From Epiperipatus broadwayi (Eukaryota > Onychophora > Udeonychophora > Euonychophora > Peripatidae), in contig JAQFVV010012489.1 of the NCBI GenBank assembly GCA_028023455.1, positions 4,198,575 through 4,262,574 on the forward strand: a stretch of DNA of 64,000 nt, in the 5' to 3' direction. Below, one piece after another: positions 23,631 to 41,997 of this stretch. The translations under genes and the position numbers were made by a program. Under the pieces are notes generated by a model, which was given only the letters and a program-made list of their open reading frames with translations, did not search any database and had not been told where the DNA came from. Each line of letters starts with the position of its first letter. Position 1 is the first letter of the stretch.

Positions 23631-26600
23631 AATAAAAACCTTCTCTATGAACATTTGGCATGTATTTATGCTAAATTACATAATTAACTGTATTAAATCC
23701 TTTTTTAAAGATAAACTCATCTTATTATGCACCCTTATAAATGGGGAATCTTCTCAAAATTAACATATTGTCTAATCAAGTCCATTGTATTTTCTTGCAA
23801 ATACTTTTCAGAATTTGATAATATGCCTATGTGTTGATGATATAAAGTTTGAATCATTGCAGAAATACTTATAGAGTGTCTTATTCTTAATCTTTTGCTT
23901 TTATTAATATTTGTTATGGCTTTGATTTTTCTATAACACATTACAAATACAAGTTGTTGTTTATTTTAGTTTACGGTTATAAGATTTAATGAGTTTAGTA
24001 ATTATTTTAAATAAAATTGATGGTAAACTTTTTACATATATTACTTCTAATAATTTTTTCTCTTATAAAATCAATACAATTATACCACATTTTCTTCTTA
24101 TTATTTTGATATTTATTTTTTTAAACAATTTGGTATAAAAGCTTGCCAAAATGTACTAGATTTCTTTAACTGGTTCTTTTAAAACTATCTACTATGACTG
24201 TAGTTTTCCATTTTTTATATTCAAAATAGTTGGCATTCCAAGAAATATTATACATATGGGAATATCTTCCTGGCTAATTTTTTATTATTGCATAAACCTT
24301 CATAAAATTTATCCTGACACCATTATCCCTTTTACAGTAATAATGTGATTTTTTTATTATTAAAATATTTTTTCTTAGACTACCAGAAAGTTTTACATTT
24401 TTTGTCTTTTGTTTCTTTTTACAACTTTCATTGATATTTCACAAGTATATTTCTTATGTTATCATTAACTCTTTCACTTAATCTACAAACTTCTAGATTT
24501 TAAGAATGAATCATTTTAACTATGTTTGCATTTTCTGACAATACTTTATAATAAATCTTCAAATTCTGTCTATTTTCACAGCAGGATTTATGGATGATAG
24601 AGATGTCAATAGTTGCTATTATCCGTTTTTAATACTTTTATTTCTATAGTTTTGCATTACCATATGATGTCTGACAAACCAATGTTCAAATTTAGTGTGA
24701 AATTTATTAAACATATTACTGTCTTGAAATACTCCTATTTTCATTTGCTTTTTTTAAAAAAAGAGGAATCCATAAAATATACTTTTACTTTTTTTAACGA
24801 ATTTCACGTTTGTTTTCTTCTCATTTTTAATTTCACAAGTTTTTTTTTTTTTTTCATTTCTAACTTCATAATTAAATTTACTCTCAACACTTTTATATTT
24901 CAAATATTTTTTTTTATTTTCAGCAATAAAGCTTTCAGTAAAAAATTAAATAAATGTTTGGATTCATTAAAAAAAATCTGAACATCTCTATAAAAATTCA
25001 CTATTTCTTCATCATAGAAAAAAATTAAATTGGCCTTAAAATTGAATTACCTCCATAAGAAATATTCTATTAACTTGAATAAGTAATCTTATCACTCTAT
25101 CCAATAGCTCAATAATTATATTTCTTCCTATTTTTATTTATAATAAACATCAATCCATTTGTGTTTCTAATATTTCTATATTTACATGAAAAGTCTATAT
25201 TTGTTTTTAAAGTCAATTATTGTTGATTGTTTCTTCTAATATTACAAAGACTAAAATAATCCATTTAATATTAGATAGTTCGTATTTTTTCAATTCATGC
25301 AAATTTATTTTGCTTATTAATTATACACAATCATATTATTACCATCAACTGTCATTAGTTGCTAACTGTTGCCTTAGATAATGATTTTACAGTATCCAAA
25401 ATATAAAACTTTATTTTTGTTTGTCATAATTATAAATATAAAAGAAACTGAAATTTATGCACATGTACACACGCAAAAAAAAAAAAAAACTCACTTATGT
25501 TTCAATTAAAAATTATTAGTTCTTTAAAAAGAAAAGTGCATGGTGATTTATCAATGTTTAACTCAAAGATTTATTACAATACCCAGTTCAGTACTTAATG
25601 TAACTACTGAATTGTTCTTATATTCTTTTAATCCTGAGAATTAAATTACTTAAAATGGCAAGAATATATGAAATACACTTTAGGAATTTGCTCTTCTCAT
25701 ATCTTTAAGATTTCATATAAGAATAGTCAAAGTATTTCCTTAAAAATTAACAATAACTTGTTTTTGTAATCACCTTCTAAATATGCTATTTCTGGATAAA
25801 AGTCTATCAACATAATTCCTATTGACATATTATTCAGCAAGCTTTTCAAAGTTCAAATCAAAGAGGTTTGAGCAGTTTTTTACCCTTGAATCACTTTCTA
25901 TCTAAAAACCAACCAAACAAGGCAATCATTTTTTGATTAATGTCAAATAATTATCTAAATTGAATGACTAGAGTATAAAATGATTTAACAATTGGGTATT
26001 TTATTACTATACTACAAGATTATTTAAATATATTTTTATGTACATTTGCAACACTACTCTATTTTAATTTCTATAAATAAATGAAGCATCCTAATATTTG
26101 TAAATGATATTTTTAATTTATTGGTAAAGTCTTCATTTGCTTTACTAATCAAGTCTAAGACTAAGATGGCAGAGTGACATTAAGTGCAAAGATTAAGTAT
26201 GAATATGCAACTCAACATTATACTCATAATAAAAAAGATACTATTAAAGTTATATGGATCTGCCAAGATGTCTATAATTTCTTCCATTGAGTGTGTTGCT
26301 TCTATTAAATCATTAATAGAAGCTACACTTTTCTTAATATTCTTTTCATAATATCTGATGAAAGCAATCAGTTGAAATTATTATTAAATAAGACATAAAA
26401 AGGTTATTATAAAAAATAAAAAGTCATACAAAACTGGCACATTAAATAAAACATTGTAAAAAGAATAGTACAAATGTAAAGACTTTTCATGGTTTGTCAA
26501 AAAAAACATATGTTAGATTGTGGATTTTTAGATTATGCAACCATATTTAATAATTGCCTTCCTAATAATATTATCCACAGGCAGCATATTGATGATTTAA

Positions 26601-26768
26601 AATAACAGTTTATATTTTTAAAATGGGCGTAGGCGGATTAGAATAGTAAGAACTTTATTAGTTTTTAACATGTGCATGTATATATATGGAAGTATAATGC
26701 ATTTACTCTAAAAAAGAACATTGAATTTGTTAACTGGAGTATGAATCTTACAATTCTAAATCATGCTT
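23631..26768. other. AT-rich DNA, no gene recognised
   Basis: Contains a 122-codon plus-strand frame (24613-24981) that is a T-rich, Phe-rich run without homology I can see. Minus-strand translations of 23735-24760 contain patches that look faintly protein-like but are interrupted, and I could not assign them. Confidence 0.45.
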
Positions 26769-32240
<5,472 letters not shown>

Positions 32241-32488
32241 AAACTATTCATTATCAATGATTAAATTATAGGTTTATTGTATCAGTTTAGTTTCTGATGC
32301 ATATATACAGAAGTGAATTTATTAAAAATTCAGATAGCACAAAGACTCACCAAGACATTATATTTTCGTAAACAAATATAATGTCATTGTGCTATCTGAA
32401 TTTTTAATAAATTCACTTCAATATATATGCATCAGAAATTAAACTTATATAATAAACCTATAAGTTAATCATTGTTAATGAATAGTTT
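32241..32488. mobile_element. Hairpin element, family H3
   Basis: The left arm 32241-32365 pairs with 32374-32488, including the strong block TTCAGATAGCACAA against TTGTGCTATCTGAA and the innermost GACATTATATTT against AAATATAATGTC. The left arm has ~12 extra bases near 32342. Non-coding, MITE-like. Confidence 0.85.
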
Positions 32489-34619
32489 ATCATAGTTAAC
32501 TACGTACATATTAAAAAGCATAAATAAAAATTAGTTGTTATTGTCTTTTGTCCATCTGTAAAGATATTAGATATCGTAACTCATAGATTTTAAGTTTTTT
32601 GTATATACTGATTAATATATAATAAGCATTAACAGTCTCTTACCATATACCTTCTTGTTAAAATAAAATATTTCACAATTACAATAAATAATATACCCTT
32701 ATTATAAAAGCTAAAATTTAAATTTTTATTATAATGATGGTAAATATGATCCTCTGGAATTCAAATTAAAAAATTAAAATGTGTAACAATATTGATTGTA
32801 ATTATATGTTCGTCTTTCCACTATATAATTAAATTGCGAAATATTTTTTAAAAATTTAAACTTTATTTATATGTATTTTTTCCAAATACAGCCAAGCATT
32901 CCCAATAGTTGACTGTTTTTAAAAACTTCAAAAAAATGTTTTAACTTTTCAAAATTGGATGATGGAAATAATTGAACATATAGTTCCAAGAAAAATGTCC
33001 CCTTCACAAACTTTTAGACAAACAAAATTGATAGATTTATCAAATATTTGTAATAACATTATTAGGGCCATAATTTATTATTGTCTGTAAAATAAAAGAA
33101 TTACTTTTTATAGAAAATTTATTCAGTATTATCATTATGCTATCTGTAAGCTATTTGAGAAAAATCATATTAATAAAATTTTTTATCAGTAGTTGAGAGA
33201 CATTTACCTATAAAGCAGGTTAGCTTAGACCAAAAAAAATATGTTGGGAATAAATGTTATCTTTAACAACTTACATTGAAAAGGTATTTCAAAATGAATT
33301 AAAAATTACTGCTATCTTTATTGATTTCAACTCTGATTGAAAAATGGTCTTGCAAGAAAATCATTGATTTACTTGACAAAATGTTCTCCAACAGTATAGC
33401 AAATACAAAATTTTACAGGATAGTACAGTTCTCACATTTATTTTATAAATAATAAATTTATCATTAATCTGCCTGATGGAAATTGATGACCTTGATTTGA
33501 TTTCATAAAAAATAAAATGATTTCCAGAAAAAGAATAGTCTTTCCATATAAATATGAAAAATGCAGAAATCTATTTTGAGAAATGAGATTTTATTTTTAA
33601 GATTATAACTAAAATAATTTCTATGAATAACCTTCTGGCTGGCATTATTTAAAATTGTGAAGCATATATTTTACATGCAGCTTCTTTATCCCTATATTTT
33701 ATAAATTAATACAATGCTCCTATTTAAACAATAATGTCCCTATCAAACTTCTAGATACTCTATTAAATATTATCATGAGATATATTACTTGTACAAGCTT
33801 ACTCCCACTTCTGTCACATATTTTTTTCATAAAATATGAGAAGATAGGTTGCCTAACAAAAATGTTTAAAAAGCTCTTAAATACATCCTAATTATCACTA
33901 ACTCTAAATTTACTCATCTTAAATCAACATGCTCCTCCTTGATGTCCAACCAAAAATCTACAACAAATAATTATGGAATTAAAACATGGACTTTCTATGA
34001 GATTCCAAAAAAAAAAAAGTAAAACCATTTGGATTTGTCCTTTCTGAATGTTATCAGAATTTATTAACAGATTTAGAACAATGTATGAACATTGCAATCT
34101 TCTATTATACAAATGTTACTAAATATTGATACATGTAGATGTGTGCAAACACAAATTAGAACCACATAAGTATGGCCTTCTAATCTGTGATATAGTAGAA
34201 AAAAAAAGTGTTATAAAGCAATTAGCAATTCTATCTTCTGGTTAAAATTTTTACAAATTCTTTCTAGTTTTTGTTAATTGCTAAACTGTTTTTTTTTTAA
34301 AAAAAAAATACTGTAACTAAATGAATATTCTTTATAAATTCATATTGTTTGATTAATGAATTACATTTATATAAGAAGCTATTTTCAATTTTATTAAAAG
34401 TGATTTTACAATGTCTGACTAATACAGAATTGTTATAAAGTACATATCTGAAGGTTATTACTTCATATTATTTAATAGAATTATAAGAACTAAGAAAAGT
34501 CATATTAATGTTAAATCAACTAAAGAATCACAAGACCATATTTTTTTATGCTTACACAATCTGATAAAACGGCAGAACTTTATCCATGTAATCGTGTTAC
34601 CAAGAATGCTATGAAGGTT
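32489..34619. other. AT-rich DNA, no gene recognised
   Basis: Short frames only. Confidence 0.5.
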
Positions 34620-34862
34620 TTTTGCAATAATATCCTTATCTAATGCCTATTCATACAGTATCACCAGACTAGTTTATAACTTATGGCTTTCATCAATGTG
34701 GAGTTTTGGAAATAGGAAAAATACTCCTCATTGATGAAAGCCATAAGCTAGAAACTAGTCTTTGGATATTGTAAGAGTAGGCACTAGATAGAGATTTTGT
34801 GTTCTAATCTTCTAGCATTCACTAATTACTATGGATTACAATAGGTGGCACTATTAGATAAA
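34620..34862. mobile_element. Hairpin element, family H1, middle copy
   Basis: Shares CCTTATCTAATGCCTATTCA, ACCAGACTAGTTT, GGATATTGTAAGAGTAGGCA and TAGGTGGCACTATTAGAT with the H1 copies at 18645 and 36206. The inner hairpin is ACTTATGGCTTTCATCAATG (34692-34711) against CATTGATGAAAGCCATAAGC (34730-34749). The outer inverted repeat is decayed on the left. Confidence 0.75.
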
Positions 34863-36205
34863 AAAAGTTGCTATCATTCTTAATAATATTCCTGAGTACT
34901 GAATTTGTTACAATTTCGTAATAGTTATGATTATAAAAATGAAAAGATAAATAAAGCATTAATAACAAATTGATGCAGAATAAAGACACTTTCAAAAGGT
35001 TCTCAAAGAGATGGAATGAAGGAGAAAACATTATTTACCAAACATTCCAAATCTCAGGTGGTTAAAATTTGATCAGGTTTCCATTCTTATTTTATCTGTT
35101 GCTTATAAGTAGTTACATGACCATTTATAACTTAATATTTATGGTCTTCTATATTATATATGGATTGATTACTTAAAAACAATCCCACACTTTATTGGAA
35201 TCTAAAATATTTATAAGCTTCACATAGTTTTAAAATCTGAAGTCATTGGTATGACAGACAATCGCATAATATAAAAAGTATCAAGATTGCATTGTTTAGT
35301 ACTGCATTTTTAATTCAATAAGATATCTATCAAGAATTCATAATTCTGCAAAGATAGTAAAATAGTGTGTTATATTTAATGATTTCAAATTTGCATTCTA
35401 TGATATTTAAGATAGTAGTTTATTTTATGCTTTGTGCATTAAAATAGTGTGTATATATAAAAATATGTTTCTGTATTTGTTTACTACAGACCCAAGCTTT
35501 ATTAGAATCATTTTAGACAGCCTGTCCCTCAATACTAATTTTCATTATTATGATTTTACAATTTTCTTCTCTTGGATAGTTAATTCTGATGATGAAATAC
35601 ATCCAGGTGTAAAACTTTTTCATTATTTTCATTATTATTTTATTGGCATGTATTATTTTATAGAAAATTTTCAGTTATTTTTTTTTTTTTGGTCTATCAG
35701 GAATTAAATAACAATTTTATCTCATTAGTAAGTGTCTCTAATAGTAAGCTTACTGCTAAGTGTCAAATATATTGCAATAAGTATGTAAATCTCAAGATTT
35801 GATTGTAGGTAAAGATAGTGAAAGATTAAAGGTTTGTAGATGACCAAAAATTCATTAAAATTTTAAATTTTAAGTACAATTTTTGATTCATGGTAAAAAT
35901 AGTAGTAAAGAAAATTAAAGTATATAAACTGTTTTTAATAAGGATAGATTATTTTCTGAATTAATGTGATTTAATATGAAACAAAGTTTTGAAATGTTAA
36001 AAATGGAGCTGTAAAAAGTTAGAGTTCTTGAATTCTGTATTTGAAGAAAATGAAAAAGATAAATTGAAAAGATAGGATTGTAATGTTGGAAAGTTGAAGA
36101 GAAATTTTAAAAATTATAAAGTGACAAAGAATTGACTAAAAATAAAAGAAGTGAAAATAAGTTTTGGGAAAGATTGTGGGTATAATATTTAAAAATTTCA
36201 TTTAG
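34863..36205. other. AT-rich DNA, no gene recognised
   Basis: A 91-codon frame at 35432 is Phe/Tyr-rich and has no recognisable domain. Confidence 0.5.
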
Positions 36206-36714
36206 ACAGTAGCAAACTCTCCATACAGTGGTGCCACCAAGTGCAAGCCTTAATAATTAATGAATGCAAGTTGGTTTATGCATAAATTCCCTATCTAGTG
36301 CCTACTCATCAAATATCCCCTCATTAGTTTTTTAGATTGTGGCTTTCATCAGTTAGGGGCCTTGGATTTGAGAGCACTGCACTTAGATCTTGTGATCTAA
36401 TTCAATCATCCAGCAGTCATTATTTACCTATTTAGTAACTATAAAGCTATGAGTCAATAGTGAAAACACAATAATGTTTTCAATCCAAGCTTATTCTCTT
36501 GACTGCTGGAGGGTTGCACTAGATCCTAAGATCTAGATGGTGTGTTCTCAAATACATGACTCCTCACTGATGAATGCAACAAGCTTGAAATTACTGTGGA
36601 GATATTGGATGAGTATGCACTAAATAAGGATTTTATGCACAAATTCTTTTTGTATCCACTGATTTACTAAGGCTTGCACTTGGTCACACTACTGTATGGA
36701 GAATTTGCTACTGT
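36206..36714. mobile_element. Hairpin element, family H1, long copy
   Basis: Terminal inverted repeats of ~50 bp: ACAGTAGCAAACTCTCC...GTGCAAGCCTTA (36206-36252) against TAAGGCTTGCACTTGG...GGAGAATTTGCTACTGT (36668-36714). The inner region is also symmetrical (CCAGCAGTCA near 36408, TGACTGCTGG near 36499). It keeps the family's GAGATATTGGATGAGTA and CTCATCAAATATCCCC blocks. The most complete copy of the family here. Confidence 0.85.
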
Positions 36715-37856
36715 TACTAACAGCCTGTGTAAGCATATGAAATGATGATCACGTGATGTTTTGATAATTTCTTTTTCAGAAACATATGATAATAAAATAA
36801 ACGTAATAAATAAACTTTGTAATTAACTTTGTACGTATATTTGTATGCATGTGTTAACATACATATATGCAGGATATTGTATATATATATTGTTCTTCAG
36901 TTAATTAAAAAAGTTTTCTTATTGTTGTCTGCTGATGAATTTCTCAAATGACATATAATTTTCTTCTAGTTATTTCCTGTTAGATACTTATAACTGTGAA
37001 ATAAGGGTTAGCTAATGATTAATGTTCAGACTAAACATATAATTATATATTGACAAAGATAAATTCCATGGTAACATTAAAGTTTTAAAATAATAATTAC
37101 TTAGAACTTCGCAATTAGACATTACTCTTTATACATTTATTATTTCTCATCTAATCAAAATATATAAGTATGACACCAGCTATAAATAATGAAATGCTAT
37201 GATTAATACTTGTTTTTGTTATTTAAAAAAATGTAGGTAACCTTGTATCTTTTATTTTTAATTTAAAGAGTTAATGTTTTTTTTTTGTTTGTATGTTTTG
37301 TTTTGTTTTTACAATAAGCGTATTACATGCAACAAATTGACAACTTCAGATATATAATTTTTTAATTAAAAGTTTGAAATTATCAAAACAGTAACAATTT
37401 TGAGTACAATATAGTGGTAAGTTATTATCTCAAAAAGTTGTGTGATCTTTAATTACTGAAGCTTATAACTACAATAGTACTAAATACATTTATATTACTT
37501 TTTAGACAAATCACAGGTCTTATAACAGTGGACCAATCACAGAAGCTCTTTTCTAAAAATGATTAAGTAGGATTTAGTTATCTCACTCTCATCAATAGAA
37601 TAGTGAAAACTATTATGGATTCCATTAAGGTAAGCTAAAGACATATTTCATTGGCATAAAATCTTAGTATAATTTTAAAAAAATAAGTTTGGAGAAAACA
37701 ATCATAGTGTATATTTTTGGAATGCTTCTAAAACTTTTCTAATGTTTTTGGCATATATTTTAGAAATAAGATAATATTGTAATCTTTAAAATAAAATGAT
37801 ATAGTATCTGTTAACGATGGATTAATGACATATATATATGATTAAGATCTTAATTG
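36715..37856. other. AT-rich DNA up to the assembly gap, no gene recognised
   Basis: No feature of note. Confidence 0.5.
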
Positions 37857-38356
37857 NNNNNNNNNNNNNNNNNNNNNNNNNNNNNNNNNNNNNNNNNNNN
37901 NNNNNNNNNNNNNNNNNNNNNNNNNNNNNNNNNNNNNNNNNNNNNNNNNNNNNNNNNNNNNNNNNNNNNNNNNNNNNNNNNNNNNNNNNNNNNNNNNNNN
38001 NNNNNNNNNNNNNNNNNNNNNNNNNNNNNNNNNNNNNNNNNNNNNNNNNNNNNNNNNNNNNNNNNNNNNNNNNNNNNNNNNNNNNNNNNNNNNNNNNNNN
38101 NNNNNNNNNNNNNNNNNNNNNNNNNNNNNNNNNNNNNNNNNNNNNNNNNNNNNNNNNNNNNNNNNNNNNNNNNNNNNNNNNNNNNNNNNNNNNNNNNNNN
38201 NNNNNNNNNNNNNNNNNNNNNNNNNNNNNNNNNNNNNNNNNNNNNNNNNNNNNNNNNNNNNNNNNNNNNNNNNNNNNNNNNNNNNNNNNNNNNNNNNNNN
38301 NNNNNNNNNNNNNNNNNNNNNNNNNNNNNNNNNNNNNNNNNNNNNNNNNNNNNNNN
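37857..38356. other. Assembly gap (500 N)
   Basis: Exactly 500 N, so a placeholder of arbitrary length. The sequence directly to its right begins inside an LTR of element A, so the gap must hold at least the first ~1.1 kb of that LTR, and perhaps a whole ~6 kb element, unless the LTR is truncated. Open frames spanning the gap are meaningless. Confidence 0.98.
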
Positions 38357-38637
38357 TACTGTCTGTATTGACAACTTAAATATATACATTACATTAATGA
38401 CCGTACCGATACCCAGAGTATAATAGATCTGTATATAAAACTGTAAGTAATTTAGTCTGTGTTCTGAGTTGAGCTAGTAAAGGGATAACCCCGTGCTGTT
38501 ATAAAGTCATCATCGGTTAGTCATGCCGGGGTTTGGGTTTGAATTTCGTTGGCGTTTTGGAATTTATTCTTAAACGTGGACTGGGTTTGAACTCGGGTAC
38601 TGTGTATGAGTAAGCGTGGTGGATTTATACCGGTACA
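38357..38637 (+). repeat. 3' end of a third LTR of element A family
   Basis: Matches 1117-1397 and the last ~280 bp of the 3' LTR, with the TATA-like box at 38432-38440 and the same CCGGTACA terminus. The sequence after it (ATATATACAATC) differs from both other copies, so it is an independent insertion: a solo LTR or the end of an element lost in the gap. Confidence 0.92.
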
Positions 38638-38647
38638 ATATATACAA

Positions 38648-38782
38648 TCAGTGCTCAGTTTAACATCAGTTGGTCCAGAATGCCATCTCCCACACATATT
38701 TACATTCAATGTCCATGAACACTGATTTTATATATGTGTAGGAGATGGTGATCTGTACTAACTGATGAGTGCTAGTTCAGCA
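38648..38782. mobile_element. Hairpin element, family H4
   Basis: The arm 38648-38699 (CAGTGCTCAGTTTAACATCAG...CATCTCCCACACATAT) pairs with 38732-38782 (ATATGTGTAGGAGATGG...CTGATGAGTGCTAGTTCAG). Partial copies lie at 44870-44930 (ATCATCAGTTGGTCCAGATT) and 53130-53200 (GTGATCTGGACTAACTGATA). Confidence 0.75.
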
Positions 38783-38784
38783 TT

Positions 38785-38975
38785 AAATAAATACATATAT
38801 TGGAAATCATTTATCTTTTTCACATGTGTGTGGTCATGTGTATCATTTGAATAAGATGGATTGGATAGATATAGGGAGCATGAAAGTTCAAATTCAAGTC
38901 CATTATAATTACATTATGTTTAGTGTAAACAATATTCATACATTTAAATATTACATATATATATATATATATATA
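38785..38975 (+). repeat. Interspersed repeat R2, copy 1
   Basis: Shares TATTGGAAATCATTTATCTT, the ATGTGGTCAT block and CCATTATAATTACATTA with 52600-52760 and 53205-53310. It runs directly on from the H4 hairpin, as it also does at 53140, so H4 and R2 may be parts of one element. Confidence 0.65.
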
Positions 38976-39000
38976 TATGTAATATTTAAATGTTTAAATG

Positions 39001-39037
<37 letters not shown>

Positions 39038-39039
39038 AA

Positions 39040-39625
39040 ATGGAGTAAGTTATCCTCAATCAGGCTATGAATTAAAACACTTTAAATGTCAAAAAAGGAT
39101 CAAGAATAGAATGAATCTACCTATTTTTAAAGTTTTGATTTTTGTGAGTATACCTTTGCTAACACTGTTGGTGATTCAAAGTGAAATTAATATATTGTCT
39201 AGAACGAATATGACACTTAATATTTATTAAACTAACACTCAATTATGCTAGACTGAAGACATAATTGCTTTGAATTAACAATAATTTTGACAAAGGTATG
39301 CTTATAAACTTCTGATCTCCAAAAATAGTATTTTTGATTTTTTGTTCAACATTTAAATTGTTTTAATTCATAGCATAAGAGAAGGTGATTTACTTTCTTT
39401 GTTTACGTATATAAATTGATCTATATTTAATTTGATGTTTACTATTAAATCTTATTTAGTTATTTTAATCAAGGTGTTAAAGAGAGATTCTGTTTCCATC
39501 TTTATATAATTGAGTAAGGTATGCTTATGAATGTCAGAACTCTAAAAATAGATGGATTTATGTTATTCTTGATCCTTTGTTCAACACTTAGAGTGATTCA
39601 TAACATGAGGGAGGATTATTTAATC
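39040..39625. repeat. Cluster of three related AT-rich repeats, one inverted
   Basis: 39045-39135 is the reverse complement of 39525-39620 (TTCTTGATCCTTTGTTCAAC core). A third, direct-orientation relative lies at 39295-39400 (TTTTTGTTCAACATTTAAA). No coding content. Origin unknown. Confidence 0.55.
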
Positions 39626-39795
39626 CCTATGCATATGGAGCTATATTTAATTTATACATTACTGTCTATTAATATCTGATGGTAATTTTTGTAATATGAA
39701 AAAAAATATTTATACATACTTACATATATAAACAATTACATTTGTTAAAAACTATTAATTCATATATATATATATATATATATATATCTATATAG

Positions 39796-39829
<34 letters not shown>

Positions 39830-40590
39830 CTAACCAGATCAATATGAGTGCAGCTCACAATAGATACAAGGTAAAACACTGCATAAAAATAGAAATAAAA
39901 CAAAAAATGTACAAACTACTTTATTGTGTGCCATTGGAATAAACTGCCTAAAACAAAGTTGATGTATGTATCTCACATTAATATTATTGTGTACTGCATA
40001 GAGCAATCTATGCATAAAAATGTAAGAATTAATTAATAAAATAATACAGAGGTATAATACAGAGGTATAAAAAGAGGTCATTCAAAATTCACTCACTCCG
40101 CAATTATTCATTTTTGATGTGGAGAATCTAATTCAAACTGTACATTTTAAAATAAGCAGTGCAGGAGAAGAGACTTTACAGATAATTAATATTGCAACAC
40201 CTATAACAGAAGCTATGATACTGTTTTCCTCCAGTAGTAGATTATTAACTGCACAAGGCTAAGTAACAAGTAGCACTGTAAACAGCATTGAAGTTTGTGA
40301 AACTAGATCACTATCGCCTCTAAGATGTTGTTAAAAGGAAGAAAATGTATTGCACCATTAAAGTGCTGAAGACCTAGATATTCTACATATTAGACATCAC
40401 CATGCTGCTGTAACTACAATTCAAGTCACCAGCATGTGAGAAGAAGAAATGTACTCATCTAGTGAATTTATGAAGATGACAATAATTACAGAAATAATAA
40501 AAACAATATTTGAATACTCACGATTTAGAACTTTAGATGTTTTGATTGATAAGATATTCACATTATAAAATTAAAAAGACATTAGACCTA
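39626..40590. other. AT-rich DNA with TA microsatellites, no gene recognised
   Basis: TA repeats at 39762-39787 and 39799-39826. 40080-40500 is less AT-rich than its surroundings, but no frame is open. Confidence 0.45.
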
Positions 40591-40806
40591 AAAACTGTAA
40601 ATCTATTAATTGTTGTGATATGTTATATTTTATATTTGCAGTTGGAATCACTAGTACAGACTTAAAACTGAAAGTGTTAACTGTTGCAATATGTTTCATT
40701 TTATATCTGCAGTTGGGATTGCTAGTATAGATTGAAAACTGAAAATATATTAACTGTTGTAATATATTTAATTTTATGTCTACATTTGGAATCACTAATA
40801 TATTGA
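40591..40806. repeat. Minisatellite, three diverged ~72-bp units
   Basis: Units start at about 40591, 40664 and 40735, each of the form AAAACTG...TTAACTGTTG...TTTTATATCTGCAGTTGGGAT..ACTAGTA. An open frame across them (minus strand, 40571-40795) simply repeats the same peptide. Confidence 0.85.
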
Positions 40807-41997
40807 TATAACCAACTTATGTATGTTTTTGTTTTGTAAATAAATTGTTAAATTTTTGTTTTAGCAATCCATTTGTTTGTTTAAAACTCTGTTAAAACAT
40901 TAAAATATCAATAAACATATATTAGTTTATCATTCATATACAACTATGCGATAGCATGCAAACCACTGGATAATATGATGTGACATCATAGAAATAATTA
41001 ATTGGCAATGATGATGATCATTATTTCATTAGTATTCTCACAAAAAATTTTCTTTGTTTAGGAGGTTAGGAGCCAGAAGTGCCCTTTGTTATTGAAACCT
41101 AAAACAAATATACTATTTGGATTACTTGTGATTTTAAATACCAATCATTATTATCATCATCACTTTGGTTAGTAAAACTTTGTGATATTACTGAAATTTA
41201 ATTAATCAACTTATTGTTATATATAATATTTTCTGCACACATCTGAAAGATTCTCAGTATATATGCAGGTTGATTTTATTTAATATATATATATATATCT
41301 TTAAAGATCATTGATTCTAGGTTCAAACCTATATAATTGCTTTTTTTTACTGTTACAACATGTATTGCCCTATTATTCTTACTCTAACATTGAGATAAAC
41401 TGCACTTAATATAAAAATAAATATATCCGGTTGAAAAAATAATAAATATTTAGTCATTAGAATATTACAAGGAAAAGAAACAAGAAAACAAATTACAAAA
41501 CATTTTATACAGATATTATACACATCTGATAAACATTAAAAAATGAAAATTCCAGTCTTTTATAGAGGAATGATGACGCACGAAAATAAAAATATGTCAC
41601 AGAAAAGAATAAAATGATGTTGGATGATTGAGAAAAAAAATCTTAACATTTTCAGAAAAAATGAAGAAGAGTTATAGCACAGAATGCATTTAAAGTGCAA
41701 AATAATTAAAAAAAAAAAGATCATCAAAAGGATACCAAGAGAAAAGATTATGTTGATGTGCATATTTTTGACAGCATGTAATGCCCATTTAGATTAAATT
41801 TTCATCTTTTTATTTTAAGAAATAAAGGTTTATTTATTTTTACATTTGCACAATTGTGAAATTATTCCTTACAGATATAACTTCAAAAATAAAACTAAAA
41901 AACATTCTTAAAAGTGATATTTTACTTTTGCAAATGTAGAAAAAAAGTAATAAATTAAAATATGCTATCAGAACAATTGTTTTTGTTATTTTTATGA
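40807..41997. other. AT-rich DNA, no gene recognised
   Basis: No frame above 67 codons. Confidence 0.5.

Noticed and set aside
24613-24981. 122-codon Phe-rich ORF
   Set aside because: T-rich DNA has few stops in this frame. Composition is that of low-complexity sequence and there is no domain, signal or conserved motif.
37838-38423. Long ORFs across 37857-38356
   Set aside because: They are runs of N in the assembly gap.
40571-40795. 74-codon ORF with internal repeats
   Set aside because: The repetition reflects the ~72-bp minisatellite, not a protein repeat under selection.
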